Below, piece after piece: positions 1 through 9,400 of a stretch of 64,000 nt of DNA. Each line of letters begins with the position of its first letter. Position 1 is the first letter of the stretch. A program made the position numbers and the translations under genes. This stretch comes from Brachycybe producta. Lineage: Eukaryota > Arthropoda > Diplopoda > Playtdesmida > Andrognathidae. A model generated the notes under the pieces. It was not told the origin of the DNA and did not search any database. It saw only the letters and a list, made by a program, of their open reading frames with translations. Location of the stretch: assembly GCA_036925085.1 (NCBI GenBank), contig JAUPFP010000016.1, positions 1,023,501-1,087,500 on the forward strand, given 5' to 3'.

Positions 1-898
1 TTTTGGAGAAACCGTCATTCCACCTGTTGGTTCCAATGAAGGTTTCATTTCTCCCGGTATTACTTGAAAAGAAAAGCGTTGCATTAAACATGTTAAAAAC
101 AGGAATATTTCCATTCTGGCTAAATGTTCTCCCAAACATAATCTGGGACCTAAATCGAAACAATTCATATTTTGCAATAAATATTTAAATAAACATTGTT
201 TGACTTGTTTCTATATATGTTACAATACCTGCCGAAAATGGTAACATGTGGATATCTTTCTTAATTTTACCGACATCATCCAAAAATCTTTCTGGACGAA
301 AGATGTGAGGATCACCCCAATATTCATCATCGTGATGTATATTCCATATGTTTGTTAGAAAAGTTGTTCCTTTTGGAATTTTATACCCGTTAATGTTTGT
401 TTCTTTCATAGACATATGGGGAAGTGCAAGTGGGCCGATGGTAGACATTCGTAGAATTTCTAAAATAGTTGCTTCTGTGTATGGAACTCTGAAAGAAGTC
501 ATCAAATAGAATTTGTAGAATGGACTTAATGAATGCTGTTCAGCTCTAATGAAATATTTTTTTTGTATTGAACAGTGAATGCTGAAACTTGAATTTCTTA
601 ATTTTTCTTTTGCACAATTAAAATACATATGAGACGAAATAAGAAAAGTTCGTAGTCTGACCAAGAAGAAATTTTTTTCAGTGTTAGAAATAGTAAAATT
701 TAGAAGATTGTCACCTGTTTTCTAACTGAAAAGTAATTTAAGTGCTTTGAAAAAATAAGTAATTGCGATTAATTATGTTTAATTGAGATTGTGGATACTT
801 TACCACTGGATACTTACAAAGACCTCGAAGTAATTGACAAATACTCATTTTCTCCAATGACATTTTCCAATTCTTGTTGAACTTTTAATTGAACATGT
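1..898 (-). CDS. Cytochrome P450 (clan-2 type), 3' exons, gene split by an LTR element
   Basis: This holds the C-terminal part of a microsomal P450 monooxygenase. Exon 4 (3' piece) lies at 818-898, exon 5 at 229-488 and exon 6 at 1-149, which runs off the window. Exon 5 carries the K-helix ExxR (EILR), the PERF motif (RPERF) and ends FSAG. Exon 6 begins with the haem-ligand loop PRLCLGEHLARME, where Cys is the axial iron ligand. Donor and acceptor phases match (phase 2 between exons 4 and 5, phase 1 between exons 5 and 6). The FSAG...CLGE.LARME pattern is typical of CYP2-like proteins. The N-terminal exons are at 12275-14143. Exon 4 is cut at 898/12275 by the Ty3 element, so this allele should not make an intact enzyme. 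Family assignment below clan level is not possible by eye. Confidence 0.9.
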
Positions 899-1746
899 TG
901 TAACGAATTCACCGTTTAGAATTCGTCCGTTTTTGTAGACACCCTGTAATCAAGTTGTATCGATGAAAGGTTCTCACCTCATGCTTGGGGGTGGCCGGGA
1001 GGTCATTACGACGATGACTCCCTGCCCTCCAAGATGAGAAGAATAGCCCAAAAGTACTACATCGATGGTTAATAGGATAGATCCTAGAAGAACCATCGAT
1101 GCAGAACTTTTGGACGTGAGAATCTTTACAAATTGTTAATAGGAGGATGATCGTACATCCTTCTGTATTGTTATAATTTATACATCTTATAGATGTTTTC
1201 GTTTTCTTGTCAAGTGATAGTTCACTTCTAGGTCCGAGTGTGTCCAAGAGACTTGGACACACCTGGAGCCTTTGTTATCATAATCAGATGTTTGTATTGT
1301 ATTTTGAGTATAAATACAAGAGGTTGTAGATTGAGAGGACAGATCGGATAGATCAGGCAGATCGGACAAACCGTCTTTATGCTTAAGACCGATGCGATAT
1401 CTCTCAATCTACAGGACTCTCTGTTTATTGAATAAAAGAGCATTTTCATCATACGAATTCAATGTGTGGACTCAGTCATTTTATGGGAGTGGGACTTAGG
1501 ATTATAGCCGCCACGTAGCCGATGTTTCCACCGGACAACGAAGTCTCCAGCAGCCGAGTGTAAGACGACATCTCTACAATATTCTCTACCACAGGTCTCC
1601 TGAGGTACCGACCCTTGTGTCCCTGGTGGTTAAGTAGCAACACAGGAGCCAATAGACCGAAAGACTTAATCATCAACATCCATTCGACACTTCTAGATGG
1701 CTAGTAGAGATCTCTCTACTAACCCTACGGAAACGGGGATGTTACA
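899..1746 (+). repeat. 5' LTR (848 bp)
   Basis: The LTR starts TGTAACGAATTC and ends GATGTTACA. A TATA box lies at 1309-1316 and a poly(A) signal AATAAA at 1431-1436, so U3 runs to about 1340 and R ends near 1455. The remaining 290 bp are U5 and contain the gag start codon at 1697. The copy at 11427-12274 shows no difference in the stretches compared. Confidence 0.95.
1309..1316 (+). promoter_or_regulatory. LTR TATA box
   Basis: TATAAATA lies about 120 bp upstream of AATAAA (1431), the usual spacing for an LTR R region. It should direct Pol II transcription of the element RNA. The 3' LTR copy is at 11837-11844. Confidence 0.7.
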
Positions 1747-3391
1747 AAATGGTGGAGGTGCGGGGTACCTCACTACAGATCCAGTAGAGAATACCAATGA
1801 TGTCGGAGTTACACCAGGTGGTAAAGGAAAGAAAGGCAGACCGAAATCGAAGTCGAAGACACGGGAGAAGGACGATACAAACCAAATGGATGGAGAAGAT
1901 CCACTTGAAGGTATCCTTCAAAATCTAAGTGCTGAAAGACGGGAGAGACTGATGGCCTGGTTCGAAGCCCAGCAACCATCAGGATCGATGTTACTCCGGA
2001 GCGGGCGTGGTGTAAGTACAGTTCAGCGTCATACGGTAGTCCGAGAAATGGATACCGGAGTGGAGCCCTCGTCGGCCCACGCTGAATCTCAGCGTCATAC
2101 AGTGATTCCTGGATTGGACACTGAAGGGGAGCCCTCGTCGGCCCACGCTGAAAACCTAAGACAGGTTAATGTATTCCAGACGCCGCTCATGCTGAAGAAG
2201 AGTGGAGGGACCCAGAGAGGTCGCCTACCTGAGACTCCTATTCTACGGAGAGAGAACCCGGACCAGCTAGAGGATGAAAGCCTAACAAGTGAGGATCCCA
2301 GCATAGAAGAGCTGGAAAGAAATCCAATTTGCAATCGTCATCGGACCTGTGAGGAGTTGGATGGGAAGTACAAGAGTCTTCACCCACTCCGGAATCTGGA
2401 GACCTTCAAAGGATTGACGTCTGTATACACCTTTCTGGAGGACTACGAGAGTATCGCAGATCTGGAGGACTGGAGCAACGTCCACAAGACCTACTACCTA
2501 CGTAAGGCGGTAGAAGGGGACGTAGTACGTTGGTTATCCAATTTCTACAAAGAGAATAGAGGAAAGACCACGTGGGACTTCATACGAAGCGAGTTAATTG
2601 AAAGATTTGGACGTCGAGACGAGTTAGTGCAACTGAAGCTGAGGTTGGATACCATGCTCCAAAGGAAAGGAGAGGACACCAATCAGTTTTTGGGTCGCTA
2701 CCTTGACTTGAGTAGAAAAGTGTTACCGGGGGTAACCGACAAATACCGAATTGTGGAATTTCGGCAGAAACTTCATCCGATTATACGTAATGCTACACAG
2801 AATGCGCCGAATAGCAATCTGAAGCTGTACACGACATATATCAAGGATACCGAGGAAGTTTTGATGGCTGATGGGTTATGGATACCGGAAGGAACGATGG
2901 GTCAACAATCGACGACCCAGGTCTCCAAGGGTCCACAGAAGAATAACCAACGCCAAAATGCCAAACAGACGCAAGCAGTAATGGACGGAGGACGTTCTTA
3001 CGCGGTTGTTACTCAAGATCAAGCGGACCCAACGAACAACTCGACTCCATCAAATTCAAATAACCAAGCGCAACAGAAGACCAACCAGAACTCGAATCAG
3101 CAACAAGGTCGTAAATGGAACCAAAGATATCCGCAGAAGAAAAACTACAATGGTCAGCAAACGCAAGATGGAAGTAAAACCCTGAAAGATCTCAGCACAG
3201 TAGAGTGTTATCACTGTCACGAGAAGGGTCACTTTTCAAGAAACTGCCCAAAGAAAGTAGTTGCGGATGGAACCGTTGGACTTGTTCAACATGGAATGGC
3301 CACTGGAAGAAATGGCCAGCAGTATTTTGTCGTCAGCGAGAACGGGCAGAAAAAGTTCCTGCGAGAGGAAAACCCGGCTGATTTAAACTAG
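1697..3391 (+). CDS. gag: Retrotransposon Gag (starts inside the LTR)
   Basis: This 564-residue structural protein would package the element RNA. The frame starts MASRDLS in U5 of the LTR, 50 bp before the LTR end, and reads on without a stop through the primer-binding site. A capsid-like helical region similar to the retrotrans_gag domain spans about residues 235-395. One CX2CX4HX4C zinc knuckle (CYHCHEKGHFSRNC) lies near residues 504-517. A Gln/Asn-rich linker precedes it, and a 66 bp in-frame tandem repeat (2024-2089, 2090-2155) encodes a doubled 22-residue unit. The first ATG is favoured because a diverged solo LTR keeps the same ATG and most following residues (20543). Initiation at a later in-frame ATG (1739) is possible. 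The TAG stop at 3389-3391 directly follows the slippery site. Confidence 0.9.
   Translation: MASRDLSTNPTETGMLQNGGGAGYLTTDPVENTNDVGVTPGGKGKKGRPKSKSKTREKDDTNQMDGEDPLEGILQNLSAERRERLMAWFEAQQPSGSMLLRSGRGVSTVQRHTVVREMDTGVEPSSAHAESQRHTVIPGLDTEGEPSSAHAENLRQVNVFQTPLMLKKSGGTQRGRLPETPILRRENPDQLEDESLTSEDPSIEELERNPICNRHRTCEELDGKYKSLHPLRNLETFKGLTSVYTFLEDYESIADLEDWSNVHKTYYLRKAVEGDVVRWLSNFYKENRGKTTWDFIRSELIERFGRRDELVQLKLRLDTMLQRKGEDTNQFLGRYLDLSRKVLPGVTDKYRIVEFRQKLHPIIRNATQNAPNSNLKLYTTYIKDTEEVLMADGLWIPEGTMGQQSTTQVSKGPQKNNQRQNAKQTQAVMDGGRSYAVVTQDQADPTNNSTPSNSNNQAQQKTNQNSNQQQGRKWNQRYPQKKNYNGQQTQDGSKTLKDLSTVECYHCHEKGHFSRNCPKKVVADGTVGLVQHGMATGRNGQQYFVVSENGQKKFLREENPADLN
1750..1767 (+). other. Primer-binding site, complementary to tRNA-Ala 3' end
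   Basis: TGGTGGAGGTGCGGGGTA lies 3 nt after the LTR end. It is complementary to a tRNA ending ...CCCCGCACCTCCA plus CCA, which matches the acceptor and T arm of animal tRNA-Ala(AGC) as I know it. The site is inside the gag reading frame, so it is both primer site and codons. An identical site lies at 63693-63710 in another element. Confidence 0.8.
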
Positions 3392-3444
3392 AAGGGGTGG
3401 CAGTAAAGAGGGGCCTACCGCCCTTTAAGAATGGAAAACCCTCT
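3382..3444 (+). promoter_or_regulatory. Programmed -1 frameshift signal (TTTAAAC plus H-type pseudoknot)
   Basis: In the gag frame the last codons read T TTA AAC TAG, an exact X XXY YYZ heptamer (3382-3388) followed at once by the stop. The pol frame is -1 and opens exactly at 3382, after a TGA at 3379-3381. Stem 1 pairs 3395-3403 with 3415-3423 (eight pairs including one G-U, one C-A mismatch) after a 6 nt spacer. Loop bases 3407-3412 (AGAGGG) pair perfectly with 3439-3444 (CCCTCT) to form stem 2. Loop lengths (3, 2 and 15 nt) fit a classical H-type knot. This would yield Gag alone or a Gag-Pol fusion. Confidence 0.85.
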
Positions 3445-6400
3445 GGGAAACGACAAAATCGAAACGAAACAGCGATCGCCAATTCCCGAAACATTGTGGA
3501 CAAAGCTTTGTTGGGGGGGAATAGGGGCGTGAGCGAAGCTACCAATGTCACTAAAACTAGACGGAATGCTGGAGCACCGAAGAGACCATGCGATTTGGAC
3601 ACTCAAGGACTCCCTGAGCAATCGTCGGAGTTGTTAGTCGGCATTACGAATGGAAAACGACAACGGAATTCACGAAAAAATAAGAAGCTGCGAAAGGATA
3701 CTGGTCGAAGGGGAGAAATCATCGAAGAGATATTTCCGGAATCCATCATCTGGTCACCTACGAAAGCTATGGTAGTTTACGCGAATAGCTTGGAGGAAGC
3801 AAAGAGAATTGTGGAAGCCATGGAAACTGGAGTTAATCAAGACAGAATTGAGGGAGAGACCCAACAGAATTCTGCGGTGCCAGACGGAATTGAGGGAAGG
3901 ACCCAACAGAATTCTGCGGCGTGTATACCGGGGATAAGCAATGTTGCTCAGGAAATCCCTCAAGATGTAACATCCAATGTTATTGCCTGGGGCAAGGCCG
4001 AAACTGATGCTAAGAAATCCAAGAAGGCTATTGTAAACGCAGCTATCGGTAGAGGAGATGATACCAGCAGGATCCCTGCGAACAGCGAAGTTATTGAATC
4101 CGTTGAAGTTGGAGATTTGTTGAGAAGTAGGGCTTGTTGTCGAAAGAGTGTTGAAATCACTGTAGACAGCCTACTCACCTCATGCGAACTCATCGAGGTA
4201 GGAGATACTACGCCCGATGAGAGTGTTGCCAAGATTACCATTCAGGTTGACGGCACACCAGTTAGATTTTTGGCGGATAGCGGAACTGGGTTCACTATCT
4301 TGTCAGGCACAATGGCCAAAGAGTACGGACTTCGATATGGACCAATCCGGAACGCACCTGCATTAGGCGCAGTAGGAGGGGTACCGATTAAGGTACTTGG
4401 TCAGTTGTGGCCAACGTTCGAGTTGAACGGAAAGCAAGTAACGGCAAGGATGCTCATCATAGATGGAAAACGAGAAGCACTGCTGGGGAGAGACCTGGGA
4501 GCTGCGTTTGATCTCATCATTTCCATGAAGACCTCCAAGATCTACTTTGCTAATGAGATGTTCTACGAAGGAACACGAGAATTGTTGAAGAAAGGAAGTG
4601 CGCGTAGTAGCCTTCCCTGGAATTTCTTCAAAGAGTTAAAAGAGGAGGGATGTGCTCAGAATAGCCATCTGGATAACTCCTATGCCATAAAAGCTAGAGA
4701 GGAAAGCTGCGTAAAAGCCCAAGGAAGGATTACGTTAAATCCGGGCCAGGCTTTGAACCTCAAAGTAGCTGCAGGGCGAATCATTGAGGAAAACGAAGTA
4801 CTCATGATTGAAACGAACGATAGTCTCTTTAATCGAAAAGGCATCGTTGTGGCCAGCAGTGTGCTACAAGGGAATGGGACAACACAACTGGAAGTCCAAC
4901 TCCTAAATACCACACTGGAGTCCGTGGGGATTGGAGACCGCGAGACTATTGGACACTTCGAACTTCTAGAAGAACTAGAAGAAGAGCAAGCCTGCAAAGT
5001 TTCCGAAGAGGAAAACTTTAGAGACATCGGAGAAGCACCCGTTGATTTTGAAAAAGAAATTCAACTTGGTCCTGAACTGACAGATGATCAAAGAGAAGAG
5101 TTGACGATCCTACTGAAGGAGTTCCAACCGATCTTCGCCTTTTCATCTAAGGACCTGGGAGCTACGAATCTGACCAAACACAAGATCGAAACTGGAGATA
5201 ATTTACCTGTTCGAGACACGTTACGAAGATGCGGGCCTGGGGAACGCATCGTAATTGATGAGACGCTAGAGGAGATGAAGAAATCTGGGGTTGTAAGGCC
5301 ATCGAAATCGCCGTATGCATCGCCCATCGTCCTTGTAAAGAAGAAGGATGGCTCCTACCGTTTCTGTGTAGATTATCGGAAGTTGAACGCGATTACAAAG
5401 GCAGACACTTATCCATTACCGAGGATTGATGACGCATTAGACTCCATGAGAGGAGCATGCTACTTCGCAACGCTGGATATGAAGAGTGGATACTGGCAGT
5501 TCGAGATGGAAGAAAGCGACATCGAGAAGACCGCATTTACATCTCATCGAGGATTGTTCGAGTTCGTAAGAATGCCTTTCGGACTCCGAAACGCTCCTGC
5601 CACTATGCAACGTGCATTGGACATCTTACTCGCCGGGCACAAATGGGAAACGTGCCTTGTCTACCTTGACGACATCGTAGTGTTTGGAAGAACGTTCGAA
5701 GAATTTTTGGAAAGATTGAGAACTATCTTGGACTTGCTGAGGACAGCAAACCTGAAGTTGCATCCAGTGAAATGCTTCTTTGGATTCCAAGAAGTGAAGT
5801 ATTTGGGACACCTGATCTCGCCTGATGGAATTCGGCCAGATCCAGATAAGGTTGTCGCCATAAAGAACTTCCCAGTTCCTGACAATGTAACCGCAATCAG
5901 AAGTTTCCTTGGATTGGCGGGTTATTATCGAAAGCATGTACCTGGATTTGCCAACATAGCGAAGCCCATGTCAGACCTGACGGGTAAAGATATACCGTTC
6001 GAATGGTCAGTTGACTGCGAGAATGCATTCCGCACGCTAAAGAATATGTTGTCGAAATCTCCATTGGTTGCCGTATATGATCCGAAGGCTGCAATATTTA
6101 TGCATACTGATGCCTGTGGATACGGAATTGGAGCGATGCTTTACCAGAAGTCAGAGGATAAACGAAGAAAGGAGATCATTGGAAGTGTCTCCAGAGTTCT
6201 AAGGGACGCGGAAAAGAACTACAGTACGACGGATAAAGAGTGCCTAGCAGTAATCTATGGAGTCACCAAGTTCCGGCCGTACCTGTTCCAGAAGCCCTTT
6301 ACAATTGTGACGGATCACCACGCATTATGCTACATGAAAACTGCAGCACGTCTGGAAGGAAGACTTGGTCGCTGGCAGCTGCTAATGCAGGAGTACGACT

Positions 6401-9400
6401 ACAAAATCATCTACAAAGAGGGGAAACTTCACATCGAAGCCGATTGCCTCTCGAGATATCCAGCCGGAGTGCCTGTTAACTGGAAGGCCATCCCAGAAGC
6501 GGAAGACCTAGATGACAGTGTGATCTTTAATGTAACCTTACAATGGGATTGGAAGGTGGAGCAAAAATTGGACCCAGAGATTTTGAAGATTCGTGAGGAG
6601 TTGCGTAACCAACCAGAGTCACCTCTTCATAAGTTGTTTTGCGATTACGACAACAAGTTGTTCGCTTGTGTGTTTCACGGAAGTTCCGTACCCACACTCG
6701 TGAATGTGGTGCCAAAACATCTCATCCCAGAAGTAATGAGATTATGCCATGACGAGCCCGATGCTGGTCATGAAGGACAAACTAAGACCTGGAATCGAGC
6801 CAGGCAAAGATTTTATTGGAATAACATGAAGCACGACATATTCGAATATGTGCGCTCATGTGAGATTTGTCAATTACACAAGTTGGGTACGGAGAAACCT
6901 GAAGGGTTCCTTCAAGAAATGCCCATTGGAAAGCCTTGTGATTGCTGGGGAATGGATTTCATTGGACCATTAGTACCGTCGGTTGGAGGAAACAAGCATA
7001 TCTTGTTGGCAGTCGATTACGCCACTCGATATTGCATTGCTAAAGCAGTGAAAAGCACAACCGCACTAATCGTAATGAACTTCCTAGCAAAAGATGTAAA
7101 GAGAATCTTCGGGATACCAGAGAAACTTATTTCGGATCGAGGGACGCCGTTTGTTGCGAAGAACACTCAAGAATTCTTGAAAATAAACAAGATAGAGCAC
7201 GAAACAACAACTGCATACCATCCGCAAAGTAATGGTCTCGCCGAAAGGACGAATAAAAGCATTATTCAGACTATGAAAAAGTATCTGACTCCTGCGAAGA
7301 ACCAGACTGATTGGGCAACGAAACTGGATGAAGTTTTGGAATCGTACAACTCATCTGTACATTCATCCACGAAGTTTACGCCGTACAGACTCATGTTTGG
7401 GAGGGAGCCCAGAACTAAAGTAGACACCTTAGTTCCAGAACGACCAGTTATCGTGGATAACGAGGCGGGAAACCTCGTGGACGTTCGACAACAGGCGGAA
7501 GAACGCCAAGAAGAAGAACTAAGAACAGCCAGGGCGAACCTGAAAGCAGCACATGATCGTCGAAAGAAGTACTACGACCAAAGGCATAAGAAGCCTTACG
7601 AGTACCAAATCGGACAGAAAGTACTTGTACGAGACATGCGAATCAGGCCTGGACAGAACAAGAAGTTCTTAACGAAATGGAGACAGGGATATACGATTGT
7701 GTCGAAGGTATCAGACACCGTATACCGATTGAGTTACGAGAATCGAGCTGGAAGATTAGTGGAAGACTCTGTAAACGTTGCCAACCTGAGACCACTATAT
7801 GAGACTTACCAAAAGGACGGACCCAATGTTCCAACGACTGGAGACACCCTGGAGTCCATGGGTAACTCATCGCCAGAAGAATCCGAATCGGAACCTGTAA
7901 AAGAAAAAGAAATGACAGCGTTTGTCAAGAAAAAGAACCTACCTTCGCGTAAGAAGAGATGTTGTGGACACTGCAGATGCCAAAATGCTTGGATCGAATC
8001 TTCTGAGGATGAAGAAGAAATTGAGATAATTACGAAAGCAATCCGAAAGCATTCCGACCGTAACGTCGAAATTAGAAGAAAAATGGCAGCAGACGATAAC
8101 CAGCAACAATTCTCATACTTACCTGGCGAAGATGCGATGAAATTCACCAGAGAATATGGTAATAAGACGAATTTTACCATGGAAACCATTGGATTTGTTG
8201 AAGAAATCAGCGAAATTCCTGGAGAAACGATGAAAATCGACGAAAAAGATGTAAATTCGCCGATGGAATTTCAAATGGAGGTGAAAAACGCGGAAGTTAT
8301 CGATGAAACAACAAAAATGGACGATGATATCGATGCTAGTGACGCCACAGATGGAAATGACGTCCCAAATGAGGAAGTAAACAGGGAGCGGTCAATGACG
8401 CTACCAAGCATAGAAGAAACACGTGGGCGGAGGGATACATTAAGTGAAATGTCTACTAGCCTCGCACCACTATGGATCCGGGTCCTATTGTTTATCTTCT
8501 TCACAACTGACAGTTGTGCCCATGTGCTATCCACATGTACCGGCACTATTTTTTGGCATCTTTATCATATCCTAGACTTCTTTACCGTTATCGGCCATTT
8601 TTCGAAGCGTTATCGTTTTTATTTGGATTGTTTCACGAAGACATCGAGTAAATTTTCTTTAATCGCGAAAAATATCGGGAGTTTTATTTTGTTTGTGCAA
8701 AACTTCAACAAAGAGAACAAGGAAAAATCTAAAGATGGATCGAAAGAGGTAAGAAGGAGCCAAGAAAAGCATGTAAATTTCGGGCTCCGAGATCCAAACA
8801 CTTTTCCTTTGTCTTTTTCGAAAAGAAGTACGACTATGCAGTCGCCGTTGGAGAATCTCTACGAAGAAGTGGCCACTACCAGGCAGGGTTGGGGTCACGG
8901 TGTCCGTGGGCCCACCTTACAGGGTCGTGCCCACAAAAGAGGACGATATTTTGAACGGCAAAACGAAATCAGACCAAGCTCCATCGTGCCGATAGAAGGC
9001 GGATCCAAGCTGATCTTCGATACAGCAGCAGTGGCGCTGGAAAAAGAGATCGAAGATGGATTATGGGACCACGCGATTGTTCCAAGCCTGACTAAGCAAC
9101 AAAAGAAGCGGCAGTCGGAAAAGATTCTGCCAGGAGTCGTCGGGGCCGGTCAGCCCAACTTCTTTAACGCCATCAGACCCGGAGAGTTTGCTCCCGGAGG
9201 CGCAGAACCAAAGAACTGGGGCAAAGAAGGTGATCCAAACGACACCAGCGAGTGGACCCCTGCGGATTGGGAGCGCCACGGTCGTAGGAACAGACCACCC
9301 GTCCCACACAGAAGTCTAAATGAGATTTGGGACAGTAAAGGGCGGTATGTGCCCAGAAGCCAAGCACTGAAAGATGCAGAGAAGGCATATCAGGAGTTGG

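Noticed and set aside
3..188. Plus-strand frame of 61 codons
   Set aside because: It is antisense to the P450 haem-binding exon, which has clear motifs and a splice acceptor.
909..1679. Minus-strand frames repeated in both LTRs
   Set aside because: They are duplicated because the LTRs are; they overlap promoter and poly(A) signals and match no protein I recognise.
8461..8700. Hydrophobic segments after integrase as an envelope protein
   Set aside because: In frame with pol, without signal peptide, cleavage site or Cys pattern of an envelope; left as unassigned extension.
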